A stretch of DNA of 44,179 bases from Gelidibacter pelagius (lineage in GTDB: Bacteria > Bacteroidota > Bacteroidia > Flavobacteriales > Flavobacteriaceae): assembly GCF_017581925.1 (NCBI RefSeq), contig NZ_JAGEVG010000028.1, positions 1 through 44,179 of the forward strand. Reading direction: 5' to 3'. The translations under genes were made by a program, and so were the position numbers. The notes below the pieces were generated by a model. The model was given only the letters and a program-made list of their open reading frames with translations, was not told where the DNA came from and did not search any database. The stretch's first letter is position 1. Each line of letters starts with the position of its first letter. This document shows positions 24,949 to 33,800 of this stretch, one piece after another.

Positions 24949-25704
24949 ATGAACATCATCATCATAGAAGACGAAAAACCATCCGCAAGACGTTTGCAAC
25001 GCATGTTGGCTAATTTACAGATTGAAGCCAATACCCTGTTGCATTCTGTTGAGGAATCCATTGCTTGGTTTTCAGAAAATACCCATCCCGATTTGATATT
25101 TTTGGACATCCAACTGAGTGATGGTTTGTCTTTTGAAATCTTTGAAGCTATGGAAATCAATTCGGCGGTTATTTTCACAACCGCTTATGATGACTATGCA
25201 TTACAGGCCTTCAAGCTCAATAGTATTGATTATTTGTTGAAACCGATTGATGAAGATGATCTCGCAAAGGCGGTTACAAAGTATAAGACGCGCTTGCCGG
25301 TACAGAAATCGGTGGTGATTGATTTTGATGACATCCGTAAAATGTTGGTCAATCCGTTGGATCGGACTTATAAAAAGCGGTTCTCGGTTAAAATAGGACA
25401 GCATTTGAAACTGATCGCTGCAGAAGATATCGAATGCTTTTACAGCGAGAATAAAGGCACCTATGCCTATACCTGCGATGGACGAAACTATCTTTTGGAT
25501 GTGAGTTTGGAACAGTTGGAACCCGATTTAGAGCCAGCCCTATTTTTTCGGGTGAGTAGAAAATTCTATGTGAATATCGATGCCATTAAGGACATGATCA
25601 GTTATACCAATTCACGAATTCAAATCAAATTAAAGACCTTTAACGAACACGACATTATCGTGGCACGAGAACGGGTCAAGGATTTTAGGGAGTGGTTGGA
25701 ATGA
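24949..25704 (+). CDS. LytTR family response regulator
   Basis: The 251-residue regulator has a receiver domain (MNIIIIEDEKPSARRL) with phosphoacceptor D53 in FLDIQLSDGLS. The conserved Thr is in FTTAYDDYAL, and the Lys in YLLKPID. The LytTR DNA-binding domain follows (about 140-250), with KRFSVKIGQHLKLI, IECFYSENKGTYAY, FRVSRKFYVNIDAI and a final RVKDFREWLE. The whole unit, TPR protein, kinase, 2TM protein and regulator, reads on one strand. Its targets cannot be told from the window. The stop is directly adjacent to the stop of the convergent LETM1-like gene. Confidence 0.92.
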   Translation: MNIIIIEDEKPSARRLQRMLANLQIEANTLLHSVEESIAWFSENTHPDLIFLDIQLSDGLSFEIFEAMEINSAVIFTTAYDDYALQAFKLNSIDYLLKPIDEDDLAKAVTKYKTRLPVQKSVVIDFDDIRKMLVNPLDRTYKKRFSVKIGQHLKLIAAEDIECFYSENKGTYAYTCDGRNYLLDVSLEQLEPDLEPALFFRVSRKFYVNIDAIKDMISYTNSRIQIKLKTFNEHDIIVARERVKDFREWLE

Positions 25705-26886
25705 TTAATCGTCGATCCTATTGTCATCAAACGCCGATGGTAATAGCTTTGGAATGAACTTAATGAATAAAGGCAGTAAAATGGCACCGCCAGGCAGCAT
25801 AAAGATGGCCAAACTTGGAATAGATTTAAAAATGTCCAACAGTTGTTCCTGAATCTTTTTATGTTCTTCATCCGTCAGGTCTCTCTGGGTGGACTGGGTC
25901 AATAACACCATCAATTCTTTGCTTTCCCTAAGTTCTTTTACCAAGCGTTTACTGTTTCTGCTGATGAGCTTGATGACCATCTTACTGGAATTGTCATAAA
26001 AACTCTGAACAAAATTCTTAGAACCTAAAGAAGCTATCCGATTGTCATTATGGGAATAAAAATCATCAATATCCTGAATGGATTGTTTTAAAACGGATGG
26101 ATCCAGGTTTAAATGACTGCAAAACTGCGTTAGAAATTCATTTTCACTTTGGTCAACCGTTTTATCTGTCCATGACGCCATACAGGCCAGATCAATGGTA
26201 TATTGTTTTTCTAAAGAGGTTTTAAGCGCCGTAATCGCATCGCCATAATCCATGGGATCATTATTATGGTAACGTCTTGAGGCCTTGAACAATTTTGTCA
26301 AGCTATCGTCATATTTGCTCTTTTGATGCTTGGATTCAAAAACTTCAATCACAATCGTTTCTATGGCATTTTCTAAAGTTTGTAGGTATTGGTCAGAAAC
26401 GCTGCCGGTGTTTAAAAACTGTTTATAGGCAAGAAGGTCTACAAACAAAAGCGCATTGATAATAAAATAATTAAAGTTTTTTGTAAAAATATTGTCATCA
26501 ATATGAATGCGCTTATGGATCAGGTCTTCCAAAAGGGCCGCAGATTTCTTTCTGCCTAAGATAGTATCCAAAATCGAGGTTTTACTTACAGTAATGGCGC
26601 TATAAAAGCTGATAATACTATCAATGAAATTTTCTTCGGATGGATTGTTCTCGTAAAAATAGTAGAAGGCCAATATGAGATTTGCCTTGCACATTTCTTC
26701 ATCGGTGAGGTCGTTTTTCGGAATTGCATTACTCACTATCCCTACATTACTTCCATAAATAAATCCACAAAACTTGAGTTCTTGGTAGAAAGATTCAAGG
26801 GGCTTATTCACAAAGGTTTCCTTTAAAGAAACTTCGTTGAGCAGTTTTTTTATCCAGCCAGATGAAGAAGGATTCATAGTCATCAT
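25705..26886 (-). CDS. LETM1-like domain protein of bacterial type
   Basis: This 393-residue protein is mostly helical and not widely characterised. The C-terminal end is recognisable: LPGGAILLPLFIKFIPKLLP, the core of the LETM1 domain, follows LTQSTQRDLTDEEHKKIQEQ. In mitochondria LETM1 handles K+/H+ or Ca2+ exchange and ribosome contact, but bacterial members are unexplained. The single hydrophobic stretch at about 365-385 may be a membrane anchor. Start sites at 26886, 26883 or 26877 are all possible (MMTM). A TATCTTTG box lies just upstream. The gene shares no spacer with the LytTR gene (stops at 25704 and 25705). Confidence 0.72.
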   Translation of the reverse strand: MMTMNPSSSGWIKKLLNEVSLKETFVNKPLESFYQELKFCGFIYGSNVGIVSNAIPKNDLTDEEMCKANLILAFYYFYENNPSEENFIDSIISFYSAITVSKTSILDTILGRKKSAALLEDLIHKRIHIDDNIFTKNFNYFIINALLFVDLLAYKQFLNTGSVSDQYLQTLENAIETIVIEVFESKHQKSKYDDSLTKLFKASRRYHNNDPMDYGDAITALKTSLEKQYTIDLACMASWTDKTVDQSENEFLTQFCSHLNLDPSVLKQSIQDIDDFYSHNDNRIASLGSKNFVQSFYDNSSKMVIKLISRNSKRLVKELRESKELMVLLTQSTQRDLTDEEHKKIQEQLLDIFKSIPSLAIFMLPGGAILLPLFIKFIPKLLPSAFDDNRIDD

Positions 26887-26898
26887 TCAATTAGGCTG

Positions 26899-26906
26899 CA
26901 AAGATA
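26899..26906 (-). promoter_or_regulatory. -7 box for the LETM1-like gene
   Basis: The minus strand reads TATCTTTG, a perfect TAnnTTTG match, followed by CAG. It is 12 bases upstream of the first ATG, so the leader is short. No clear -33 TTG is seen. Confidence 0.5.
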
Positions 26907-27025
26907 CTTAATTTATTGAGCTCGGTATTATTTTTTTAGCCATCGAAGCTAAAGAAAACCGGATCTCTTTTCTTCTCATACGGCCAAACAATACTTTTTT
27001 TTTCATAATAATCACATTTTTACAA

Positions 27026-27049
27026 AACCGCCTTTTTCTTTTTTCCGTA
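27026..27049 (+). promoter_or_regulatory. ECF-sigma-like promoter for the DUF4331 operon
   Basis: AACC (27026-27029) is followed after 16 bases by CGTA (27046-27049). This AACC-N16-CGTA form resembles ECF sigma promoters. No TAnnTTTG box is seen in the same gap. No sigma or anti-sigma gene is in the window. Confidence 0.35.
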
Positions 27050-27094
27050 GGTATGCACAGAGACATTTAATAATTAACAAAAAATCTCAATATT

Positions 27095-27745
27095 ATGAAA
27101 AAAACAAAAATTTTATTAGGAGTAGCAGTTATTACGGTAGCGGGCTTCTTCGCAATTGCGGCAGATCACATGGATGCGCCAGCAGTTACCGGTGGCACAA
27201 ATGACATCACCGACTTCTATGCCTTTCAGGGGCAAGACAACGGCAACATCGTATTTGTAGCGAATGTTCAAGCGCTTTTATCGCCTACTGAAACCCAGTC
27301 GGCTATGTTTGATGAGAACACGATGATTGAAATCAACATTGATACCGATGGTGACGCCGTTGAGGATTTAGTTATCCAGGCCATTCCTAAAGACGGGAAG
27401 ATGTATTTCTTCGGCCCAGTAGCACCGGCTCAAACCGGGTTGATGAGTACAGTGCGTACTTCAGGAACATCCTCAAGTGTTGCTATCACAAAACCAGGTG
27501 CCAATGCAACCATCGCGACTAACGCAGGCATGAGCTTCTTTGCTGGCCCACGTGACGACCCCTTCTTTTTTGATGTGGATCAATACAAAGCTATTATTGC
27601 AGGTACTGCCACAGGATTTGAAAATCCAGGAACAGACACCTATGCAGGAACAAACGTTTTGTCTGTAGTTGTAGAAGTGCCAAAATCAATGATTGGTGGT
27701 ACAGGAAGTGTCAACTCTTGGGTTGAAACAAAAAGAAAACAATAA
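27095..27745 (+). CDS. DUF4331 family exported protein, N-terminal half
   Basis: The 216-residue product has a signal peptide (MKKTKILLGVAVITVAGFFAIA) and then the DUF4331 beginning, DHMDAPAVTGGTNDITDFYAFQ, with its His-Asp metal-like start. Later blocks are MIEINIDTDGDAVEDLVIQ, FFAGPRDDPFFFDVDQYKAI and NVLSVVVEVPKSM. Family proteins usually go on to a GRP-I block; here the protein stops after VNSWVETKRK. The following gene supplies the remaining part. The first gene of a four-gene operon that ends in a TonB receptor. Function is unknown. Confidence 0.8.
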   Translation: MKKTKILLGVAVITVAGFFAIAADHMDAPAVTGGTNDITDFYAFQGQDNGNIVFVANVQALLSPTETQSAMFDENTMIEINIDTDGDAVEDLVIQAIPKDGKMYFFGPVAPAQTGLMSTVRTSGTSSSVAITKPGANATIATNAGMSFFAGPRDDPFFFDVDQYKAIIAGTATGFENPGTDTYAGTNVLSVVVEVPKSMIGGTGSVNSWVETKRKQ

Positions 27746-27763
27746 ACTCTAAAAAACTTAATT

Positions 27764-28312
27764 ATGAATTTCAATACAATAAAAATAGCTGCAATCGCAG
27801 TATTAGTGTCACTTACTGCATATAACTGTAGTAACGACGACGACTCAAATGAACCTACAGGCCCTGACTTTTCTGGCACTTATGCCCAAGAAGATCAAAT
27901 GGGACGACCAGGAATTAGCACCGTGTTTGTCTCAATGGGAAACAAAGATGCCTTTAACGTTACCATTCCATCCAAACAGAGCGCAGGTTATCAGGCGGCT
28001 TTTCAAAGTAAATTGTTAGCCTTGAATCCTGGTTATGCCACCAATGCATTGGGGATGGACGCCGCAACTTTCACTGGAGCTTTGGCTACAGATGTTCTGA
28101 CGGTTTCTTTAGATGGAACGACCACGTTTTTTGATGGCACCAATGTGCTGACCGGTCGTACCTTGGCAGATGATGTTATCGATGTCGAATTACTATTGAT
28201 CTTTGGTGGCCCAATGGGTACCGATAATGGGAGCTTATCCAGTGATAATGTGGATGCGAATGATAAACCTTTCTTAAGCTCATTTCCATATTTGGCAGCG
28301 CCACATATATAA
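27764..28312 (+). CDS. DUF4331-type lipoprotein, C-terminal half
   Basis: This 182-residue lipoprotein (lipidated at C22 of YNCSNDDD) starts its homology with DQMGRPGISTVFVSMGNKDAFNVTIPS, the block that normally continues DUF4331. It ends with the matching GRTLADDVIDVELLLIFGG and NDKPFLSSFPYLAAPH. So one family domain is split between this protein and the one just before it, 18 bases upstream. Each half has its own export signal: a soluble one and a lipidated one, so they probably assemble in the periplasm or at the outer membrane. Confidence 0.78.
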   Translation: MNFNTIKIAAIAVLVSLTAYNCSNDDDSNEPTGPDFSGTYAQEDQMGRPGISTVFVSMGNKDAFNVTIPSKQSAGYQAAFQSKLLALNPGYATNALGMDAATFTGALATDVLTVSLDGTTTFFDGTNVLTGRTLADDVIDVELLLIFGGPMGTDNGSLSSDNVDANDKPFLSSFPYLAAPHI

Positions 28313-28316
28313 AATG

Positions 28317-28360
28317 AATAATCCCTGGAATAACGTCCCCAAGTTATTTCAGGGTTATTT
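28317..28360 (+). terminator. Long stem-loop after the DUF4331 pair
   Basis: CCCTGGAATAAC (28323-28334) pairs with GTTATTTCAGGG (28343-28354); a further five pairs lie beyond one bulged T. TTTTTAAA follows. It may be an attenuator between the DUF4331 pair and the TPR/TonB genes. Confidence 0.65.
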
Positions 28361-28392
28361 TTAAAGACAAAAAAACTCAAAAAAACAACCTC

Positions 28393-29682
28393 ATGAACTC
28401 AAAATATATTTTAACACTCTGCTTTTTGGTTATATTAAGTAGTTGTACCACATCTTCAAAAAAAGTTTCAAACCCTTCAGATTATGATCGCTATTTGGAT
28501 TTGGCTGAAAATAAAACATGGAATGATGCCCAAAAAGATTATGATTTTTGGAGCAAAAAATTAGAAGCTGCACCCAACCAATACAGTTACTTAAGTAAAA
28601 TTGCCCATGCCAACGCAACAATGTTTGCTTCCACTGGAAAAATCGATTACTTAAAATCGGCAGAAAACAACCTTCTTGCCCTTAACGAGGTCAGCAATTA
28701 TGAATCTTCTGGCGCTATGAAAACTTTAGCGGCCAACTATATATCCCAACACAAATTCAAGGAAGCCTTACAATTGTTGAACAAAGCTGAAATGAACGGC
28801 GACAAACTTGAAGGCACTCAAAAAATGTTATTTGATGTGCATTTAGAACTGGGAAACTATAAAATGGCCAAAACCTATCTGGCGAAATTTGAAAACATGT
28901 CAGATTTTGATTATCTGATTCGATTGGCCAAATGGAGTGACCATCAAGGCAATTTGGATGCTGCCATTACCTATTTGGAAAAGGCCAAAACTATTGCAGA
29001 GTCTTCAAATTTGAAAGGAATTAAACAATGGGCTTACACCAACTTAGCTGATTTTTATGGACATGCGGGTAGAATCGACGATTCCTACACCCATTTCTTA
29101 ATGGCACTGGAACTCGATCCAAACGATGCTTATGCTAAAAAGGGTATTGCTTGGATTGTCTATTCACACGAAAAAAATCCTGATGAGGCGTTGCGGATTT
29201 TAAATTCGGTCATGAAAGATTACCATGCACCAGATTATTATTTGATGAAATCTGAAATTTATGAGTTTAAAGGTGATATGGCGGCCAAAGATGAACAACT
29301 GACATTATATACCGATGCAGTTAAAAATAAGGCCTATGGCGATATGTACAATCAATACAATGTACAATTGTACACTGATGAAAATCAAAATTTGAAAGAC
29401 GCCATCGCTATTTCGAAAATTGAGATAGAAAACAGACCAACCCCACATTCTTATGATCTATTGGCCTGGTCCTACTTTAAAGACGGACAGCTGCAAGAGG
29501 CATTGGCATTGACCAGAAATCATGTATTAGGGTTTACTGCCGAACCTATGGCATTGTACCACAGTGCAGAGATTTTAAAAGCTGCCGGCGAACTTGAGGA
29601 CGTCAAAGCGCTCAAACCAGATTTAATGGATAGTGCTTATGAATTGGGTCCAATAATGGCAGCAAAAGTAAGCCAACTATAA
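28393..29682 (+). CDS. TPR-repeat lipoprotein
   Basis: This 429-residue protein has a lipoprotein signal (lipid Cys C18 in ILSSCTTSS). It contains several TPR-like helix pairs: LQLLNKAEMNGDKLEGTQK at about 117-135, LDAAITYLEKAKTIAES near 194-210, and THFLMALELDPNDAYAKKGI near 234-253. The last third has looser repeats and no other domain. It is probably a scaffold on the periplasmic side. Its gene stops 12 bases before the TonB receptor gene, so it may hand substrate or signals to that receptor. Confidence 0.78.
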   Translation: MNSKYILTLCFLVILSSCTTSSKKVSNPSDYDRYLDLAENKTWNDAQKDYDFWSKKLEAAPNQYSYLSKIAHANATMFASTGKIDYLKSAENNLLALNEVSNYESSGAMKTLAANYISQHKFKEALQLLNKAEMNGDKLEGTQKMLFDVHLELGNYKMAKTYLAKFENMSDFDYLIRLAKWSDHQGNLDAAITYLEKAKTIAESSNLKGIKQWAYTNLADFYGHAGRIDDSYTHFLMALELDPNDAYAKKGIAWIVYSHEKNPDEALRILNSVMKDYHAPDYYLMKSEIYEFKGDMAAKDEQLTLYTDAVKNKAYGDMYNQYNVQLYTDENQNLKDAIAISKIEIENRPTPHSYDLLAWSYFKDGQLQEALALTRNHVLGFTAEPMALYHSAEILKAAGELEDVKALKPDLMDSAYELGPIMAAKVSQL

Positions 29683-29694
29683 AAGGAAATAGAT

Positions 29695-31929
29695 ATGAAA
29701 CTTACAAAATTAACAACACTTTTTGCGGTGTTGGGTGGCATAGCTATGACCCAAGCGCAGCAGATAAAGGGAAAGATAACAGATACGAAAAACCAGCCAT
29801 TGGAAGCCGCTTATATTTATAATCTCAATAGTAAAAGTCATGCCCACAGCTCTGAAAACGGTTTGTTTATTATAGATAATAACACGATAGGTGATAGTCT
29901 TAAAATAGGATTACTGGGCTACGGAACAAGAATTATTGCGTTGAACGCTTCAAATTTTAAAGATGTTACCACCACCATATTGGAAGAGAAAGCTTTTCAA
30001 CTGGATGAGATGGTACTGACGGAAGAACTTAATCCCGTAAGCACAATCAGTCGTTTGGATTTAAATACCAATCCGCTCAACTCATCTCAGGAAGCACTGC
30101 GTAAAATTCCGGGCTTGATCATTGGTCAACATGCGGGAGGCGGAAAGGCAGAACAAATATTTTTAAGGGGCTTTGACATTGATCACGGGACGGACATTTC
30201 CATTTCGGTAGATGGTATGCCCGTAAATATGGTGTCTCATGCCCACGGACAAGGCTATAGTGATCTCCATTTTTTGATCCCGGAAACTGTGAATAAAATT
30301 GATTTTGGAAAAGGGCCGCATTATGCCAATCATGGCGATTTTGCAACGGCTGGCTATGTTGATTTCTCAACCAAAGACTACCTTAAGGAAAGTTCAATCT
30401 CCGTAACTGCTGGTCAATTCAATAGCCTACGCACTTTGGGATTGTTCAATCTTTTGGAAAACACAAAAAATCAAAATGCTTACATCGCCGCAGAATATCT
30501 GGCGAACGATGGCCCATACGTGTCACCACAAAACTTTGACCGTGTCAATATCTTTGGAAAGTACGTCGCGTTTTCGCCCAATAATGATAAGATATCGTTA
30601 ACAGCGTCACATTTTACAAGTCGCTGGGACGCTTCTGGACAAATCCCGCAACGTTCGGTTGATGATGGTAGCATTACAAGATTTGGTGCCATTGATGATA
30701 CAGAGGGTGGCGAAACCGAACGTACCAATGTGAATGTGGAATTCAATAAATTCATTTCAAATAACACCAGGTTTAAGACCAATGCGTTTTACTCACATTA
30801 TGCTTTTGAGCTGTATTCTAACTTTACCTTCTTTTTGGAAGATCCCATCAATGGTGATCAGATCAAGCAAAAGGAAGACCGTCAGATTTTTGGACTGAAC
30901 ACCACTTTTATTCATGATACCAATTTGGGCGATACGCCATTGACGCTGACCTCAGGTTTAGGATTTAGACAGGATCGGGTAGATGATATCGAATTGTCGC
31001 ACACTTTGAACAGAAAGACGGTTTTAGAAAATATCCAATTGGGCGATTTGAATGAAACAAACGTCAACGCTTTTGTAAACGCCGAGTTTGAATTTGGTAA
31101 ATTCAGAATAGCCCCAGCCTTACGTTTGGACTATTTCAAGTTTTTATACAACGATCAATTACAGTCCCAATACCAAAGTCTGTCTGAAACCAAAACAATA
31201 GTGAGTCCGAAATTGAATTTCTATTGGGATGTGAAGGACAATTACCAAGTCTTCTTGAAATCGGGAATTGGCTTTCACAGCAATGATACCCGCGTAGTGG
31301 TGAGCAATCAAGGAAAAGATGTTTTGCCAAAAGCTTACGGTGTGGATCTGGGTGATATCTGGAAACCGCTTCCAAACCTGGTCGTCAATACGACGTTATG
31401 GTATTTATTTTTAGAGCAGGAGTTTGTATATGTTGGAGATGCCGGAATTGTAGAACCAAGCGGGAAAACGGAACGATATGGTTTGGATTTTGGATTCAGG
31501 TATCAGTTTAACGATTGGTTGTTTTTGGATACCGATTTGACCTTGACCCACGCCAGAAGTACTGAGGATCCGAAAGGCCAGAATTATATTCCGTTAGCGC
31601 CAAATTTTACGATGGCAGGAGGCTTGTCCGTCAATGATTGGAACGGCTTTTCTGGAGGATTGCGATACCGATTTATCGATGACCGTCCGGCAAATGAGGA
31701 TAATTCCATAGTGGCGGAAGGCTATTTTATTGCCGATTTTAATGCCAATTATAGTTTTGACAATATCACTATAGGTTTTGCCATTGAAAACTTATTTGAT
31801 GTGGATTGGAATGAAACCCAGTTTGCCACGGAATCAAGACTTCAAAATGAAGCGCAATCAGTAGAGGAAATTCATTTTACCCCTGGAACACCGTTTTTTA
31901 TTAAAGGCACGATTGCCTATAGATTTTAA
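29695..31929 (+). CDS. TonB-dependent receptor with CarboxypepD_reg-like domain
   Basis: The 744-residue receptor has a signal peptide (MKLTKLTTLFAVLGGIAMTQA), then a CarboxypepD_reg-like domain (about 23-100) with ITDTKNQPLEAAYIYN. The plug starts near residue 108 (PVSTISRLDL) with ALRKIPGLIIGQHAGGG and a VDGMPVNMVSHAHGQGYSD loop. Then comes the 22-strand beta barrel, ending in the expected aromatic F (IAYRF). It imports a substrate across the outer membrane with TonB energy. The histidine-rich plug stretch suggests a metal or metal complex, but this is a guess. It is the last gene of the DUF4331 operon. Confidence 0.9.
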   Translation: MKLTKLTTLFAVLGGIAMTQAQQIKGKITDTKNQPLEAAYIYNLNSKSHAHSSENGLFIIDNNTIGDSLKIGLLGYGTRIIALNASNFKDVTTTILEEKAFQLDEMVLTEELNPVSTISRLDLNTNPLNSSQEALRKIPGLIIGQHAGGGKAEQIFLRGFDIDHGTDISISVDGMPVNMVSHAHGQGYSDLHFLIPETVNKIDFGKGPHYANHGDFATAGYVDFSTKDYLKESSISVTAGQFNSLRTLGLFNLLENTKNQNAYIAAEYLANDGPYVSPQNFDRVNIFGKYVAFSPNNDKISLTASHFTSRWDASGQIPQRSVDDGSITRFGAIDDTEGGETERTNVNVEFNKFISNNTRFKTNAFYSHYAFELYSNFTFFLEDPINGDQIKQKEDRQIFGLNTTFIHDTNLGDTPLTLTSGLGFRQDRVDDIELSHTLNRKTVLENIQLGDLNETNVNAFVNAEFEFGKFRIAPALRLDYFKFLYNDQLQSQYQSLSETKTIVSPKLNFYWDVKDNYQVFLKSGIGFHSNDTRVVVSNQGKDVLPKAYGVDLGDIWKPLPNLVVNTTLWYLFLEQEFVYVGDAGIVEPSGKTERYGLDFGFRYQFNDWLFLDTDLTLTHARSTEDPKGQNYIPLAPNFTMAGGLSVNDWNGFSGGLRYRFIDDRPANEDNSIVAEGYFIADFNANYSFDNITIGFAIENLFDVDWNETQFATESRLQNEAQSVEEIHFTPGTPFFIKGTIAYRF

Positions 31930-32005
31930 AATGAAAGATTTTGAGTGCTGTTAATTTGAGGGAATTAACTTTAGCAGGAATGGACACCGTTCTTTTCTGC
32001 GATGA

Positions 32006-32031
32006 TACCACGTGAGTTGTGGTAGTTTTTT
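32006..32031 (+). terminator. Rho-independent terminator of the DUF4331-TonB operon
   Basis: TACCAC (32006-32011) and GTGGTA (32019-32024) form a stem, followed by GTTTTTT. This is the clearest terminator in the window. Confidence 0.75.
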
Positions 32032-32051
32032 AGAGTTTTTTGTTAGTGGAG

Positions 32052-32083
32052 AGTGCCTGGCTATAGCGATATGGTCAGGTGCT
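32052..32083 (+). other. Second hairpin downstream of the operon terminator
   Basis: AGTGCCTG (32052-32059) pairs with CAGGTGCT (32076-32083) allowing two G-T wobbles. A pyrimidine-rich tail follows. It may be a back-up terminator. Confidence 0.4.
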
Positions 32084-32215
32084 TTCTTGTTATAAGCGAA
32101 TCTAATCATATATTTTCAAGATGTATCACATTGACAACTATAGATTGTCGTTGTTAAGAAAGATTGTTTTTCTTGATTTTGTAAGAGAGGGGTGAGGTGC
32201 AAGTGTACTCCAAAT

Positions 32216-32236
32216 TGTTGGTGGAAAACACCAACA
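32216..32236. repeat. REP-like hairpin, family 3, copy 1
   Basis: TGTTGGTG (32216-32223), GAAAA, CACCAACA (32229-32236) make a perfect 8-bp stem, followed by GCGGCGAAA. A near copy of this unit is at 34828-34844. The rest of the 31930-32388 gap also has a 9-bp inverted repeat at 32331-32369 and no gene. Confidence 0.55.
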
Positions 32237-32330
32237 GCGGCGAAAAGAGATTGATGAGGTGGAAAAGTTATAAAAACTGTTGATGGTAACTGGCAACATT
32301 GGTGAAGGAGAATATTAACAGTGGCAGAAG

Positions 32331-32369
32331 TGACTTTTCTGATATGATAACCTTGCGAAGGAAAAGTCA
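32331..32369. other. 9-bp inverted repeat downstream of the SMP-30 gene
   Basis: TGACTTTTC (32331-32339) pairs with GAAAAGTCA (32361-32369). It lies just after the stop of the minus-strand SMP-30 gene and could terminate its transcript, although no T-run is obvious on that strand. Confidence 0.4.
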
Positions 32370-32388
32370 GAACTTGCCGAGGGGTCTG

Positions 32389-33234
32389 TTACAATTCCAC
32401 AACTTCAATATTGCCTCTATCGGCCATGGTGATATAACATTTTTTGTAGTCGTTGCTGAAGGTGATGTTGGATGGATTCCTACCAGTTAATTCTATTTCT
32501 CTCACTAAAACTCCCGAAGACGATAACACTGCAATAGTTCCTTTTCCGTAGCGACACACATAGATATTTCCGCTACCGTCAAAACGCATCCCGTCCATTC
32601 CAAAATCGTCAAAAGAAATAAACTCTTGTTTATTTTCTATAAAACCATTGTCAAGGATGTCATAGACCCAAATTTTTCTTTGGACGGATTCATTGACATA
32701 GAGTTTTTTGCCATCAGGACTTACTTCAATACCGTTGGTGGTTCCCATGTTGTCTTCGAGCAATTCAAATCCATTTTCTTTGGTTACTTTCCATAGTTTA
32801 CCGGTATTGTCTGACCAGTTCGGATCGCTGGCGTAAAGAGTGCCGTTTGGGGCAATAGCGATGTCATTGGGTTGATTGGCGGTTGGCTCGTGGGCAAAGA
32901 CCTCGATTTTTTTGCTTCTCAAATCAATTTCCAGAATGTTGTGATTGACATAATCCGCCACAAACATCTGATGATTTTTGCCAAACCGTATCCCATTGCC
33001 AATACTGCCATTGGGTAGTTTTACTAATACCGAACCTTCTCCACTTGGAGTGACTTTCCCTATCGTGCCTTGTTCTTCAAAGTTCACGGCATAAACATTT
33101 CCTTCGTAATCGGTTGCTGGGCCTTCAACGCCTTCTGTAAAACTCCCTTCTTTAGTGAAATCGCTGCTCTTCAACTGTTGTGCGCATGACGTAGACAGGA
33201 CTAATAATAGGGCCAAATTTGTAATTATTTTCAT
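32389..33234 (-). CDS. SMP-30/gluconolactonase-like lipoprotein
   Basis: This 281-residue beta-propeller protein has a lipoprotein signal (C17 in LSTSCAQQ). The mature part follows the SMP-30/LRE pattern: FTEGVEGPATDYEGNVY, ANQPNDIAIAPNGTLYASDP, TTNGIEVSPDGKKLYVNES and GMDGMRFDGSGNIYVC, with the repeated GxxxxxDGxxY blades. These proteins hydrolyse lactones or act as calcium-binding hydrolases. Anchoring to the envelope suggests action on an external substrate. The gene ends a same-strand run of small genes and lies 26 bases after the next membrane-protein gene. Confidence 0.82.
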   Translation of the reverse strand: MKIITNLALLLVLSTSCAQQLKSSDFTKEGSFTEGVEGPATDYEGNVYAVNFEEQGTIGKVTPSGEGSVLVKLPNGSIGNGIRFGKNHQMFVADYVNHNILEIDLRSKKIEVFAHEPTANQPNDIAIAPNGTLYASDPNWSDNTGKLWKVTKENGFELLEDNMGTTNGIEVSPDGKKLYVNESVQRKIWVYDILDNGFIENKQEFISFDDFGMDGMRFDGSGNIYVCRYGKGTIAVLSSSGVLVREIELTGRNPSNITFSNDYKKCYITMADRGNIEVVEL

Positions 33235-33260
33235 TGATATATTGTTGGTGAATATTGGAT

Positions 33261-33647
33261 TTAGTTGATTTCTAAATTTAAACTTTTCAAGACAGTCTCC
33301 AAATCTATTAAAGATTTTTCGTCAATAAACTTTGTATCGATGATCAGTTCATCAGTATCGGTTTTGAGTTTATAATCTCCAGCAAATAGTTTAATGGATT
33401 TAATATCCTTTAGATTTATTTTTTTTGGAATCAGATGGTTTTTGGAGATCGTTCCATCTTCTATGGTGAGATATTGCTTGTTGTGTTCAAAAAGATAAAT
33501 ACTGAAATATAGTATTCCCAATAGTAAATAACCATAGTTGAAAATATTGTCTGAAAAAAAGATGACGGCGATCACACCAAAAATCAACCATAGTATTCCA
33601 ATGGCCATGAAATATCTGAGACGCTTTTTTTTGAATTTTATTTTCAT
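33261..33647 (-). CDS. Small membrane protein, paralogue of the 37598 gene
   Basis: This 128-residue protein has two hydrophobic helices (about 12-30 and 37-52) and then a soluble part with QYLTIEDGTISKNHLIPKK and DIKSIKLFAGDYKLKTDT. It is clearly similar to the product of 37598-38014 (matching QYLTVKNGEIIKN and SVRHFAGDIKLMTENGEL). The soluble part resembles a compact PH-like beta fold, as in the protein at 10855, but the match is weak. No function is known. It is 26 bases upstream of the SMP-30 gene and may be cotranscribed. Confidence 0.65.
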   Translation of the reverse strand: MKIKFKKKRLRYFMAIGILWLIFGVIAVIFFSDNIFNYGYLLLGILYFSIYLFEHNKQYLTIEDGTISKNHLIPKKINLKDIKSIKLFAGDYKLKTDTDELIIDTKFIDEKSLIDLETVLKSLNLEIN

Positions 33648-33755
33648 TTTTATTAGCAGTTAGACTGTCTCAACTATGAATAGTTGCTTTGGTTGCCCTT
33701 AATTTACATAGTTCATATTATTCTGACAACCATTAGGTGTTTTACAAGTGGGCGA

Positions 33756-33791
33756 GGACAACCAATGATATATAGCTATCGTTGTCAGTCC
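33756..33791. terminator. Hairpin after the VOC gene
   Basis: GGAC/GTCC and ATGATA/TATCGT arms form an interrupted stem around TATAGC. It lies 10 bases past the stop of the minus-strand VOC gene, where a terminator would be expected. Confidence 0.45.
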
Positions 33792-33800
33792 GCTATATTC

